A model generated the notes under the pieces. The model searched no databases, was not told the DNA's origin, and worked only from the letters and a program-made list of their open reading frames with translations. The translations under genes and the position numbers were made by a program. This document shows, piece after piece, positions 25,008-33,854 of a DNA stretch of 64,000 nt. The stretch's first letter is position 1, and the number at the start of each line of letters is the position of its first letter. The DNA is from DASVUC01 sp038237225 (GTDB lineage Bacteria > Planctomycetota > Phycisphaerae > Tepidisphaerales > Tepidisphaeraceae): NCBI GenBank assembly GCA_038237225.1, contig JBBRYX010000009.1:1-64000 (forward strand), in the 5' to 3' direction.

Positions 25008-27068
25008 TTATTTGGTAATGCCTGTTCGTTTGATGAACTCGTTTTCGTCGATGACTTCCACTCCGAGGGATTTGGCTTTGTCGAGCTTGGAGCCGGCGGA
25101 TTCACCGGCGATGACGAAGGATGTTTTCTTGCTGACGGAGCCGGAGGGTTTGCCGCCTAGTTTGGTGATGATCTCCTCGATCTCGGCGCGTTCGAACTTT
25201 TGCAAAGTTCCTGTGACCACCACGGTTTTCCCGGAAAGAGGGAGGGATTCAGCACGCTCCTTAACCACCTCCATCTTCGGGTCCAGGCCTTCTTTTTTGA
25301 GCGACTCCATTTCGACTTTACCGGCGTCACTGTGGAAATAGTGGTGGACGGATTCAGCGATGACGGGGCCAATCTCGTCGGTTTCGGCAAGCTGTTCGAC
25401 AGTGGCTTGTTCGAGTGCGTCGAATGAGCCGAAGGTTTTGGCAAGGATATAGGCGACGCGGTTGCCGACGTGCGGAATCTTCAGCCCGGCGAGGAGTTTA
25501 TCCAAGCCGCGGTTTTTCGAACCTTGGATGGCGTCGATCACATTTTGAGCGCTCTTGTCGCCCATGCGCTCAAGTTCGAGAAGTTGTTCCTTCTTCAGCT
25601 CATACATGTCAGCGAAGGTTTCGACGATACCGTTGTCGACGAGCTGTTCGATGAGCTTCTGGCCGAACTCTTCGATATCCATCTGATTTCGGCCGCAGAA
25701 CCAGCGGAGGCGCTGCTTGAAGGCGCCGGGGCAGTCGCGGTTGGGGCAGACGACGTAGGCGGTGCCGGAGCGAACGACTTGGGTTCCACAAGCCGGGCAC
25801 GTTTCGGGAGGCTGAATTTCCCTGGCGTTCTTCGGGCGCTTCTCCTTCAGGACTTGGGAAACGTACGGGATGATCTCACCTGATTTTTCAACGACGACGA
25901 TATCGCCGATGTGGATGTCTTTGTCGCGAATCTGGTCGATGTTGTGGAGGGATGCGCGTTTGACGGTGGTGCCGCAGAGGAAGACGGGTTCGAGGTCGGC
26001 GACGGGTGTGAGTTTCCCTCCCGCGCCGACTTGCCAGCGGACGCCAAGAAGTTGGGTCGGCATTTGCTCCGCTTCGTACTTGTATGCGATAACCCAGCGC
26101 GGCGCTTTGCTGGTGGCCCCGAGCTTTTCACGCATCGCGAGATCGTCGATCTTGAGCACCATCCCGTCGGTTTGATAGGCGAGGGTGCCGCGGGTGTTCT
26201 CGAAGTGGTGAATCTGTTTGAGCGCCTCATCGATGTCATCGCAGCAGGAGACCGTGTCGGCGACTGCAAGGCCCCACTTTTTGAGAAGCTGAATCCAATC
26301 CCAGTAAGTGGTGATCGGCATCTCGCGAACTTCCCCCATGCCGTGGGCCACGAAGCGAAGCCTTCTCATCGAGACGATTTTCGAATCGAGAAGCTTCAGC
26401 GTCCCGGCGGTGAGGTTGCGCGGGTTTTTATAGATTTCCTCACCGGCGGCTTCGCGTTCCTTGTTGAGCTTCAGGAAGTCGGCGTTGGCCATGTAAACTT
26501 CGCCGCGCACTTCGACGATCTCCGGGATGTTCTTCCCACGGAGCGTGAGCGGGATCATTTTGATGGTGCGGATGTTGGCGGTAATGTCGTCGCCTGCTTC
26601 ACCATTTCCGCGGGTGGCGCCGAGGACAAGTTGGCCCTTTTCATACCGCAGGCTGACGGCAGCGCCATCGACTTTAGGTTCGAGCACATAACGCAGCGCT
26701 GCCCTGCCTGCCCCCCCACCGCTAAAAAGCCCACCGTCGCCGGAGGTGATGCCCAGGCCGCGTTTGACCCGATCGTCAAAGGCACGGAGCTCTCCTTCGT
26801 TGTAGGTGTTGTCGATCGACATCATGCGAACCGCATGATGGACGGTTTCGAAACCTTCAATGGGAGCGCCGCCGACCCGCTGCGTGGGAGAATCGGGCGC
26901 GACGAGCGCGGGGTGGGCTGCCTCCAGCTCGATCAGTTCGGCAAGCAGCGCATCGAACTCCCGGTCGATGAGCTCCGGCTTGGCGTCGGCGTAATAGAGA
27001 TGGTTGGCGCGGTTGATCGCATCTCGTAACTCCTTGACTCGTTTCTCGACGTTCGCAGCTTTGGACAT
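25008..27068 (-). CDS. ligA: NAD-dependent DNA ligase
   Basis: The 686-residue protein has all LigA domains. These are the Ia NAD-binding domain (YADAKPELIDREFD), adenylation domain with the nucleophilic Lys in LEPKVDGAAVSLRYE near residue 132, OB fold, and Cys4 zinc finger (CPACG...CPNRDCPG, about 426-448). A helix-hairpin-helix domain and a C-terminal BRCT domain (GKTVVVTGTLQKFERAEIEE) complete the set. It seals nicks in replication and repair. The ATG has no Shine-Dalgarno sequence. A TAAAAT box lies six bases upstream, pointing to a leaderless mRNA. Confidence 0.97.
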   Translation of the reverse strand: MSKAANVEKRVKELRDAINRANHLYYADAKPELIDREFDALLAELIELEAAHPALVAPDSPTQRVGGAPIEGFETVHHAVRMMSIDNTYNEGELRAFDDRVKRGLGITSGDGGLFSGGGAGRAALRYVLEPKVDGAAVSLRYEKGQLVLGATRGNGEAGDDITANIRTIKMIPLTLRGKNIPEIVEVRGEVYMANADFLKLNKEREAAGEEIYKNPRNLTAGTLKLLDSKIVSMRRLRFVAHGMGEVREMPITTYWDWIQLLKKWGLAVADTVSCCDDIDEALKQIHHFENTRGTLAYQTDGMVLKIDDLAMREKLGATSKAPRWVIAYKYEAEQMPTQLLGVRWQVGAGGKLTPVADLEPVFLCGTTVKRASLHNIDQIRDKDIHIGDIVVVEKSGEIIPYVSQVLKEKRPKNAREIQPPETCPACGTQVVRSGTAYVVCPNRDCPGAFKQRLRWFCGRNQMDIEEFGQKLIEQLVDNGIVETFADMYELKKEQLLELERMGDKSAQNVIDAIQGSKNRGLDKLLAGLKIPHVGNRVAYILAKTFGSFDALEQATVEQLAETDEIGPVIAESVHHYFHSDAGKVEMESLKKEGLDPKMEVVKERAESLPLSGKTVVVTGTLQKFERAEIEEIITKLGGKPSGSVSKKTSFVIAGESAGSKLDKAKSLGVEVIDENEFIKRTGITK

Positions 27069-27074
27069 TAGTCG

Positions 27075-27080
27075 ATTTTA
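27075..27080 (-). promoter_or_regulatory. Leaderless -10 box (TAAAAT) of ligA
   Basis: On the minus strand TAAAAT is followed by cgacta and then the ATG, the same six-base spacing as in five other genes of the window. Confidence 0.55.
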
Positions 27081-27113
27081 GTCCGGCGCGGGACCGGACT
27101 GTAGGGGTGACGA

Positions 27114-27956
27114 TCAGCGAGCGTGGGACCAGAGCCAGGTGAGGCCCTGCTCGACCTCGTTGAGAGCCTCGCCTTCGACTGAACTCCAGTGCCCTGCTCC
27201 GCGCAGGCCGACAAATCGTTTTTCGCCCGCGTATGCGTTGGTGATTAACTGCTGATAGGTGGGAAGGACAAAGTCGTCCTTCTCCGCCAGAATGAAGAGG
27301 CACGGTGCCTTGACCTGTTTAGCATTGACCACGGAATCCAGCCGGCTGGGGATCTGCCATGCGACGGGCGCAGCGACGAGCCAGAGGTTCCACCAGCCGT
27401 AGTGACCAATGATCAACTGCTTGAGCGGGACGGGATTGTGCAGGACGCATCCGGCGACGTCGCGTTGGCTGGCAACGGACAATGCCGCGACGCTGCCGAG
27501 ACTGTTACCTTCCACGAAGATCTTGGTGCCAGGTGATCGTTGACGGATCTCATCGAAAACGGCGAGGGCCGCCGGGGCGATGTTTCGGAGCCGCAGGGAG
27601 CCTTCGCTGCCGCCTGCGCCGGGGTAGTTCATCACCCAGGTTTCGACGGGAAAGCTTTTCCAACGCAGCGGGACGTATTGGGCAATTTGCTCCGCCCGAG
27701 TGGAGTTGCCACAGAATTCGAGGACGTACGCTTGCGGGCCGTCTATGCGGGCTGCCGCCGAGCGCGAGACCCATACCTCGATTGCCTTGCCCGAGGCGTT
27801 TACGATTTGCCGGGATGCGCCTCCTGCGTCGAAAGCACCTGGGCGCGGCCCGATGATGAGCGGGTCCAGAACACCCGTGAACGTGACAAGCACGTAAACG
27901 AGGAGAAGGACGATCACCCCTTGTTTCAGTTTTCGCTTCCACTTCATTCGAGCCAT
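27114..27956 (-). CDS. Membrane-anchored alpha/beta hydrolase
   Basis: Starting at MARMKWKRKLKQG the protein has 280 residues. An N-terminal helix (VIVLLLVYVLVTFTGVL) anchors it or acts as a signal. The hydrolase core shows FVEGNSLGSVAALSVA with the nucleophile Ser in a GNSLG elbow, DDFVLP with the acid, and LRGAGHWSSVEG with the catalytic His. The substrate is unknown; the layout resembles small-ester or peptide hydrolases. The start is supported by a TACAGT box six bases upstream. It ends 46 bases before the ligA start on the same strand. Confidence 0.8.
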   Translation of the reverse strand: MARMKWKRKLKQGVIVLLLVYVLVTFTGVLDPLIIGPRPGAFDAGGASRQIVNASGKAIEVWVSRSAAARIDGPQAYVLEFCGNSTRAEQIAQYVPLRWKSFPVETWVMNYPGAGGSEGSLRLRNIAPAALAVFDEIRQRSPGTKIFVEGNSLGSVAALSVASQRDVAGCVLHNPVPLKQLIIGHYGWWNLWLVAAPVAWQIPSRLDSVVNAKQVKAPCLFILAEKDDFVLPTYQQLITNAYAGEKRFVGLRGAGHWSSVEGEALNEVEQGLTWLWSHAR

Positions 27957-27962
27957 ATCAGG

Positions 27963-27968
27963 ACTGTA
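27963..27968 (-). promoter_or_regulatory. Leaderless -10 box (TACAGT) of the alpha/beta hydrolase gene
   Basis: On the minus strand TACAGT, six bases (cctgat), then ATG. No ribosome-binding site is present. Confidence 0.5.
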
Positions 27969-28013
27969 ACCAACTCGCGTAGTGAATACTAACCTTAATT
28001 GAGCCGGGCGCAT

Positions 28014-28163
28014 TTCAGCCGTCTTTCCCCGCGCGGGTTTCGGAAATGTCGATGTGTATCAAAAGAAAATCCTGACCGGTTTCAAATGAAGGGCTGAATT
28101 ACTCAGGCTCGCGCGGGTCCTCGGTAAGTTTCCCCCCTCCTTACCACCGGGCGCCCTTTTTTT
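28014..28163 (+). ncRNA. Candidate structured RNA or attenuator upstream of glk
   Basis: The divergent gap holds nested complementary segments. ttcagcc (28014-28020) pairs with ggctgaa (28092-28098), and cccgcgcg (28028-28035) pairs with cgcgcggg (28110-28117). Then comes a ggtaag/cttacc hairpin (28123-28145), a gggcgccc palindrome and a run of seven T (28157-28163). The end looks like an intrinsic terminator, yet no plus-strand gene lies before it. It could be a small RNA or a leader that controls glk, 130 bases downstream. I do not recognise a known riboswitch class. Confidence 0.35.
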
Positions 28164-28295
28164 GTGCTGATCGCGACACACCGGGCCAAAACTGTCACGC
28201 ACCCCGACACATCAGTCGCGCTCCCATTGTGCATACCCTTTTGCCTGCTTAACTTATGCAGATTCGCGACTCCGGCGGCGGGGTCCACTGCTTGA

Positions 28296-29297
28296 ATGGG
28301 AATGGTCATGATCCTTGCGGGCGACATTGGGGGCACGAACTGCCGGCTGGGCTTGTTCGATGAAGCACTGCGGCTGCTGCGTGATGAGACATTTCAGAAC
28401 GCCGGTCGCTCGGGTGTGCAAGACGCGGTTGAGGAATTCTTTAGCCATTTCCCACAGCGACCGAATGTGAAACAAGCCTGCTTTGGCGTCGCCGGTCCGG
28501 TGGCGGCGGGCCGGGTGAAGCTGACAAATCTCGATTGGGAGTTGGAAGAAAGCGCGCTGGTTCGCGAGTTGAAGATTGAGCGGGTTGGGCTGATCAACGA
28601 CTTGCGGGCGCACGCGGAAGGGGTGGAGATGCTGGGTCAGGATGATGTCCTTGTGCTGAATGATGCGGTGCCGCAGTTGCACGGCAACCGCGTTGTCGTC
28701 GCGGCTGGAACGGGATTGGGAGAAGCGGGGCTGGTGTGGGATGAGAACGTCAGCCACCATCATGCGGTCGCGTGCGAGGGCGGGCATTGCGATTTTTCAC
28801 CCCGCACGGAGCGGGAGTGGAAGCTGCTGGAGTTTCTGAGGCGTACGTCGAAGCCGCTAACCTGGGAAGCTGTTTTGTCGGGACCGGGATTGCGGAATAT
28901 TTATCAGTTTTTAATCGGTGAGGATCAGCTTGGGCCAGCGGCGGCGCTGGCGGAAAAAGATCCTTCGCCGTCGTCGATATCGAAAATGGGAATTGACGCC
29001 AGCAATCGCGCTTGCTCCGAGGCGCTGGACATGTTCATCACCCTGTACGGCGCGGAGGCGGGGAATCTGGCGCTCAAATACCTGGCTACCGGAGGAGTTT
29101 ACCTGGGAGGCGGGATCGCGCCGAAGATCACGCCGCGGATCAAAGCTTCGAAAGAATTTCTTCGTCGATTCTCGGACAAAGGCCCGACCAACATCCAGAA
29201 GCTCCTGCAATCAATGCCGATTTACATCATCAACTCACCCGCTAATGCCCTGTATGGCGCTGCAAATTACGCCCGGCGGATGTTGCCGCAGCGGTAG
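28296..29297 (+). CDS. glk: Glucokinase
   Basis: The 333-residue protein has the ROK-unrelated bacterial Glk (PF02685) pattern: MILAGDIGGTNCRLGLFDEA at the N-terminal phosphate loop, ACFGVAGPVAAGRVKLTNLDW, LINDLRAHAEGV with the catalytic Asp, and AAGTGLGEAGLVWD. EGGHCDFSPR and GGVYLGGGIAPKI follow. It phosphorylates glucose with ATP. Three in-frame ATGs (28296, 28302, 28308) compete for the start; the last gives MILAGD, the usual family beginning. The unusual T-tract structure upstream may regulate it. Confidence 0.93.
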   Translation: MGMVMILAGDIGGTNCRLGLFDEALRLLRDETFQNAGRSGVQDAVEEFFSHFPQRPNVKQACFGVAGPVAAGRVKLTNLDWELEESALVRELKIERVGLINDLRAHAEGVEMLGQDDVLVLNDAVPQLHGNRVVVAAGTGLGEAGLVWDENVSHHHAVACEGGHCDFSPRTEREWKLLEFLRRTSKPLTWEAVLSGPGLRNIYQFLIGEDQLGPAAALAEKDPSPSSISKMGIDASNRACSEALDMFITLYGAEAGNLALKYLATGGVYLGGGIAPKITPRIKASKEFLRRFSDKGPTNIQKLLQSMPIYIINSPANALYGAANYARRMLPQR

Positions 29298-29319
29298 CGG
29301 TTTGGTCCTCTGATGACCC

Positions 29320-29916
29320 TTAACCGATGGCTTGCCTGAGGCATTCGATGGCCTGATACCACTGAGCGCAGCTTCGATCGGTTTCGTACTTAAGGAGTCG
29401 GGCGAGGCCCGCAAAGTCGCGTTCTTCGAGAGTGGATTTGATTTCACGAAGATGGCCGCTGAAGTCTTCGAGGAGGTCGGTGAAAACGCGCGCATCGACG
29501 CGGAGACAAGAGAGGTCGATGCGGAGGAGCTGCGCGGTTTGCAAGACGGTTTCCTGGGCGTGTTGCCAGTAGCTGAAGCATCCGCTGAGCTTTTCCATGG
29601 CGGGGGCAGCCTGGCTTTTGTCGAGAAGCACGAGCGATTCGCCGCGAAGCCGATCCGCTTCATGGAGTTGGAGTTCCACGTCTTCGAGCACGCCGCGCGC
29701 CATTTCCCTGGGGTCGGCGGTTTCGATAAAGACGGTGTGCCCGGCGAGGGGGTGCCGCTTGAGGCTTTTGAGGGGGGAGCGATCGGGCTCTTTTCCGTCG
29801 ATCAGTACCTGCACCACCAGCCGGTTGTCGCGGCGGAGATGAGCCAGAACCTGGCCCACGGTCCGCAATCCCAACGACTCAACAGCGAGCGGCCGGTGAT
29901 CGACGGTGACAGACAT
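29320..29916 (-). CDS. Hypothetical helical protein, 198 residues
   Basis: I do not recognise this protein. The start at MSVTVDHRPLAVESLG is set by a caaggag ribosome-binding site six to eight bases upstream; the longer upstream frame runs through simple repeats. The N-terminal 70 residues look like a small alpha/beta domain (TVGQVLAHLRRDNRLVVQVL). The rest is a long helical region (ARGVLEDVELQLHEADRLRG, LEDFSGHLREIKSTLEERDF) that may form coiled coils. It has no signal peptide or Cys cluster. It converges with glk. Confidence 0.6.
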   Translation of the reverse strand: MSVTVDHRPLAVESLGLRTVGQVLAHLRRDNRLVVQVLIDGKEPDRSPLKSLKRHPLAGHTVFIETADPREMARGVLEDVELQLHEADRLRGESLVLLDKSQAAPAMEKLSGCFSYWQHAQETVLQTAQLLRIDLSCLRVDARVFTDLLEDFSGHLREIKSTLEERDFAGLARLLKYETDRSCAQWYQAIECLRQAIG

Positions 29917-29995
29917 CGTCGCTCCTTGCGGATCACCCATTGGTGAAGTATCGACCGGAAGATGTGGATTTCTTGAGACGGGTCCTATAAGGGAG

Positions 29996-30037
29996 AAAAT
30001 CCGAAATCCGAAGTACGAAATCCGAAACAAATTCGAA
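29996..30037. repeat. cgaaatccgaa simple repeat, second site
   Basis: Three near copies of aatccgaaat(a)cg are found between two divergent genes. The same family occupies the start of the glycosyltransferase gene at 20902. Confidence 0.8.
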
Positions 30038-30086
30038 TGCCGGAAATGAGGAAAAGGAGGATGGCGGGCGGTTAGACTACCGGACG

Positions 30087-31574
30087 ATGAGCGACTCTGA
30101 ACGTCTGGCACAACTCTTTGATGCTCAGCACGCGTGCATTTCGATCCTCACTCTGGAGGAACAAGCGGCGCTGGAGGTGGTGCGTAACGCGGCACTCGAT
30201 CGCGGACTGGATGTGCTGGTCTGGTCGGTGACGCAGGGAGTGCGGGATGGCTTTCTCGCAAAAGCTCCGATGGTGGTGAACAGCGAGCATCCCTCGGCGG
30301 CGATGTACTATCTCACGACGCTCGAGCGGCGGCTCGTGGCGGTGCTCTGCGATGTCTCCGATCACCTGAAGGACCCGCGGGTGTTACGCATGCTGCGCGA
30401 GACGATCGACGCTGTTGCCCAGCGGCGGGGGCATCTCGTGTTGATCGATCATGCATCAGAGTTGCCGCAGCCCGTTCAGGCGGTGACGAGCGCATTTGAG
30501 CTGTCGATGCCGGATGAGAAGGCATTGGAAGAACTGATGCGCACGGTGTTGGTGGGGGAGAGCGTGCCCGAGCCGGTGCGCGTAAACCTGACGCAGGATG
30601 ATCTGCAAACCATCATCCGGAATTTGCGCGGGCTCACCGCCCGTCAGGCGCGCGAAGTGATCCTGGACAGCATCTGCAATGATCGGACGCTGGATTCGAA
30701 AGACATCAACACGATCCTCGCTCAGAAGCGCAAGCGGCTACAGAGCATGGGGGTATTGGATTATGTCGAAGCGCCGGTTGATCTGGACGAGATCGGCGGA
30801 TTGCGAGCGCTCAAATACTGGCTGGAGCAGCGACGTGAAGCGTTATGCGATGAGGCAGTGCATTTTGGATTGGCGCCGCCGCGGGGTGTGTTGATGCTGG
30901 GGATCCAGGGAGCAGGAAAAAGCCTTGCGGCAAAGGCGGTGGCGACCGCATGGAAGCGCCCACTGCTGCGGCTGGATGCGGGGGCGCTATACGACAAATA
31001 CATCGGTGAATCCGAGCGACAACTGCGGAACGCGCTGCACCAGGCCGAGATGATGGCGCCGATCGTCCTCTGGATTGACGAGATCGAAAAGGCCTTCGCG
31101 TCAGCGGCGGCACAGAGCGCGGACGGGGGATTGTCCAAGCGCATGTTCGGGCATCTGCTGACCTGGATGCAGGAACATCGCAGCCCGGTGTTCTTGATCG
31201 CGACGGCGAATGACATCGAGGCGCTGCCGCCGGAATTACTGCGCAAGGGGCGCTTCGATGAGATCTTCTTTGTCGATCTGCCGGATGCCGATGCGCGGCG
31301 GCAGATCTTCCAGATCCATCTCAAGAAGCGCAAGCGCGATCCCAAGAAGTTTGACATCGATCAATTGGCGACAGAATCGGAAGGCCGAAGTGGCGCGGAG
31401 ATTGAGCAGGCGATCGTGGCGGGTATGCATAACGCTTTCGCGGTGCGAGAGCAGGTATCGACGGAGCATCTTGTGAATGCGATGAAAGGTTCGCCGCCCC
31501 TGTCGGTGACGATGAGGGAGAAGGTGGAAGCGCTGCGGAAGTGGGCGAGTGGGCGATGTGTGCCAGCAGATTAA
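30087..31574 (+). CDS. AAA+ ATPase of the Ycf46 type
   Basis: The 495-residue protein has one AAA+ module. Walker A is GIQGAGKSLAAKAVA near residue 271, Walker B is IVLWIDEIEKAFA near 327, and ATANDIEALPPELLRKGRFDE covers sensor 1 and the arginine finger. The first 200 residues form the helical and Rossmann-like region seen in Ycf46 proteins of cyanobacteria and plastids, where a role in CO2 response has been proposed. Its client is unknown. A TAGACT box lies 8 bases before the ATG. A palindromic element follows the stop. Confidence 0.8.
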   Translation: MSDSERLAQLFDAQHACISILTLEEQAALEVVRNAALDRGLDVLVWSVTQGVRDGFLAKAPMVVNSEHPSAAMYYLTTLERRLVAVLCDVSDHLKDPRVLRMLRETIDAVAQRRGHLVLIDHASELPQPVQAVTSAFELSMPDEKALEELMRTVLVGESVPEPVRVNLTQDDLQTIIRNLRGLTARQAREVILDSICNDRTLDSKDINTILAQKRKRLQSMGVLDYVEAPVDLDEIGGLRALKYWLEQRREALCDEAVHFGLAPPRGVLMLGIQGAGKSLAAKAVATAWKRPLLRLDAGALYDKYIGESERQLRNALHQAEMMAPIVLWIDEIEKAFASAAAQSADGGLSKRMFGHLLTWMQEHRSPVFLIATANDIEALPPELLRKGRFDEIFFVDLPDADARRQIFQIHLKKRKRDPKKFDIDQLATESEGRSGAEIEQAIVAGMHNAFAVREQVSTEHLVNAMKGSPPLSVTMREKVEALRKWASGRCVPAD

Positions 31575-31587
31575 AGAAGACGTTCAG

Positions 31588-31646
31588 GTAGCGCGGGCAT
31601 CCTGCCCGTGTCAGCGGTTTCAACACGCGCAGGATGCCCGTGCCAC
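31588..31646. repeat. Palindromic element (HGQDARAT type) between convergent genes
   Basis: gtagcgcgggcatcctgccc pairs with gggcatcctgcgcg in reverse (the right arm reads gcgcaggatgcccgtgccac). It fills the gap between the AAA+ gene and the histidine kinase gene, where a bidirectional terminator would be expected. Confidence 0.9.
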
Positions 31647-31653
31647 ATTAAAT

Positions 31654-32448
31654 TCAGGCGTCGGTGGGAAGATAGATCGTGAAGGAAGTCCCCTTCCCGA
31701 CTTCGCTGGTGACTTCGATTCGGCCCCGGTGGTGCTCGATGATTTCCTTGCAGATCGCAAGACCCAGACCGGTGCCCTTGGATTCCCCTTTTCTGGCGGT
31801 GCCCTTGGTGGTGAAGAATGGCTCGAAGATTTTGGTGAGAAATTTTTCGGGGATGCCCGGTCCCGTGTCGAGGACTTGGAGGCGAGCTTGTCCGTTGTCC
31901 AGCAGGTTGGCTTTGACGGTCAGCGAGCCGCCGCTCCCCAGCATCGCCTGGCGGGCGTTGATCAACAGATTCAGCAGCACTTGCTCAAGCTGCACGGCGT
32001 CCCCGTAGACGGAGATGCCGGGTTGGACCTGAACGCGAAGGGCGATGCCGTCCTTGTGCGGGTCGCGAGCGAGGACGAGGAGGACTTCATCGACAAGTTT
32101 TTGAACTTCGACTTTCCCGAACGTGGATTCGCCTCTCGCGAGGCCGAGCATCGAATTGCAGATCTTGCCGGCCTTGGTGGAGCTCTGGAAAGCTTTACCC
32201 AGGGCTTTTTTGATCAGCTCGAGGTCGGGCTTGTCGCTTTCAGCGCTTTGGAGGGCAAACTGCGAATAGCTGACGATGGGCGTGAGAAGGTTGTTGAACT
32301 CGTGCGCAATAACGGCCGTGATCGTGCCGATCGTCGCGAGGCGCTGGCTCTCCGTGAGCTGCTCGCGCAGGAAATCCAACTGCTGCTGGGTGGCAGCCAG
32401 TTCCTTCAGAAACCCTTCATCGACAGGTGGGGCTTGTTGTTCGCTCAC
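31654..32448 (-). CDS. Soluble sensor histidine kinase
   Basis: The 264-residue protein has no membrane segment. A short coiled coil (residues 13-40) leads into the H box TAVIAHEFNNLLTPIV with His49 as the phosphorylation site. The ATP-binding domain has an N box (LNLLINARQAM), G1 (LDTGPGIP), F box (IFEPFFTTK) and G2 (GTGLGLAI). The E-F-N-N after His is the NtrB-like HisKA subtype. No response regulator gene is adjacent, so it is an orphan that must receive its signal from another protein. Confidence 0.88.
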   Translation of the reverse strand: MSEQQAPPVDEGFLKELAATQQQLDFLREQLTESQRLATIGTITAVIAHEFNNLLTPIVSYSQFALQSAESDKPDLELIKKALGKAFQSSTKAGKICNSMLGLARGESTFGKVEVQKLVDEVLLVLARDPHKDGIALRVQVQPGISVYGDAVQLEQVLLNLLINARQAMLGSGGSLTVKANLLDNGQARLQVLDTGPGIPEKFLTKIFEPFFTTKGTARKGESKGTGLGLAICKEIIEHHRGRIEVTSEVGKGTSFTIYLPTDA

Positions 32449-32578
32449 GCACAGGTTGTATCGGTCCGCGCTGGGGGTCGGCTTCAGCGGTGTTTACAGA
32501 GGGTTTGGGGCCGGTGTTATCGGGACAAAATCGCCGGTACAGTTTTCCCACTCTCGCGCACTATGATGGCGGCACATT

Positions 32579-33238
32579 ATGATTGTGATCAACCATACCG
32601 GCGGAATTGCCGCGACCAACTGTTATCTCGTCGCGGACGAGGCGTCCCAGCAAGCGGTGATCTTTGACGCGCCCAACGACACCGTTGCCTCCCTGCTCGA
32701 TGAAGCGAAGAGCCGCGGGCTCGACATCGTGGGGCTCTGGCTGACGCACGGACACTTTGACCACATCGCGGATCATGAGGTGATAACGAAACGATATCCG
32801 AATTCACAGGTGCTGATTCATCAGCTGGATGAGCCCAAGCTCCAGGAGCCTTGGAGCGCGATGTTCTTGTTACCGTTTGAGATCCCGCGACGGAGCGCGG
32901 ATGGGTATGTGGAGGACGGCCAGAAGTTGAAGCTCGGAGATCTGGAGTTTGAGGTGATCTTTACGCCGGGTCATTCGCCAGGACACGTGATGTACTACGC
33001 CGCGAAGGAGAAGCTGCTCATCGGGGGCGATCTCATCATCATGGGCGCGGTGGGACGGACGGATCTGCCGGACTCCGATGAGCGAGCGCTCTTTCGGTCC
33101 ATTCGGCGGGTGATGAAGCTGCCAGCCGATACACGCCTCTTGCCCGGACATGGGCAGCCTTCGCTGCTGTCGGAGGAGCGTGCGGGAAATCCGTATGTGC
33201 AATTGGCGTCGGAGGAAGAGCGGATCGGCGGTAAATAA
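32579..33238 (+). CDS. MBL-fold metallohydrolase, glyoxalase II-like
   Basis: The 219-residue protein has the HxHxDH motif in LTHGHFDHIADH near residues 57-67, the second metal ligands in FTPGHSPGHVMYY and GGDLIIMGAVGRTDLPDSD, and the last His in LPGHGQPS. These fit the hydroxyacylglutathione hydrolase-like group of small thioester hydrolases. The real substrate may differ. A TATGAT box (32562-32567) lies 11 bases before the ATG, implying a very short leader. A GC-rich hairpin follows the stop. Confidence 0.88.
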   Translation: MIVINHTGGIAATNCYLVADEASQQAVIFDAPNDTVASLLDEAKSRGLDIVGLWLTHGHFDHIADHEVITKRYPNSQVLIHQLDEPKLQEPWSAMFLLPFEIPRRSADGYVEDGQKLKLGDLEFEVIFTPGHSPGHVMYYAAKEKLLIGGDLIIMGAVGRTDLPDSDERALFRSIRRVMKLPADTRLLPGHGQPSLLSEERAGNPYVQLASEEERIGGK

Positions 33239-33241
33239 AGA

Positions 33242-33265
33242 AGCCGCGCCTTTGACAGCGCGGCT
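33242..33265. terminator. GC-rich hairpin between convergent genes
   Basis: agccgcgc and gcgcggct form a perfect 8-bp stem with an 8-base loop, directly after the hydrolase stop. There is no T-run on the plus strand, so it may be a weak or Rho-assisted terminator. Confidence 0.5.
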
Positions 33266-33308
33266 CTTCGAAGTCTCGATCTGCGAAATCCAAGATCGGA
33301 GAATCTGC

Positions 33309-33770
33309 TTAAGCCGCTTTCGGCTTTTTCATTTCGCCGAGCTTCAGGTCAGCCGTGGCGGTGTCGCCGGCCTTGACCGTGACCTTCTGAACGGCGCGGC
33401 CTTGGCCTTTCACGTTCACTCGGACGACATAGTCGCCGGCGGGAACGTCCTTGATGGTGAACTTCCCTTCCGAATCCGTCACGCCTTCAGCGACGGCCTT
33501 GGGCTTGTCGCCCTTCTCTTTGCCGGCGTGGTGCGCTTTGTCCTTGTCGCCTTCCGCGGCTTCAGCCTGCTTTTCCGCCTTATGCTTGTGCTGCATATCC
33601 GCGGTGAAGACACCGACGCTGGCATTGGCGACGGCCTTGCCATCTTTATCCACGACCGTACCGCTGACCGTGCCGGTGGCCTTGGCATCATCAGCCTTGA
33701 CCTTGACGGCGAGACCCAACATCAAACCAAGGGCGACGACAGGAGCCGCCCATTTTGCGATCCGAAGCAT
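33309..33770 (-). CDS. Secreted protein with carboxypeptidase-regulatory-like domain
   Basis: The 153-residue protein has a signal peptide (MLRIAKWAAPVVALGLMLGLA) and one CarboxypepD_reg-like beta sandwich. The fold begins VSGTVVDKDGKAVANASVGV and resumes at AEGVTDSEGKFTIKDVPAGD after a Lys/His/Glu-rich insert (about residues 62-92). This insert is low in complexity and could be disordered or metal-binding. Such domains are usually exported and structural. A gaaagg ribosome-binding site precedes the ATG. Confidence 0.75.
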   Translation of the reverse strand: MLRIAKWAAPVVALGLMLGLAVKVKADDAKATGTVSGTVVDKDGKAVANASVGVFTADMQHKHKAEKQAEAAEGDKDKAHHAGKEKGDKPKAVAEGVTDSEGKFTIKDVPAGDYVVRVNVKGQGRAVQKVTVKAGDTATADLKLGEMKKPKAA

Positions 33771-33854
33771 ACGAGTACCTTTCTGTTAGAACCGATGCTT
33801 GTTTCTGACTCTTATCAAACGCTTGACGCCGAAAATTGTTGCACAAAGAAAACG

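Noticed and set aside
33242..33265. Strong intrinsic terminator after the MBL gene
   Set aside because: The hairpin is real, but there is no T-run on either side, so I list it only as a weak terminator.
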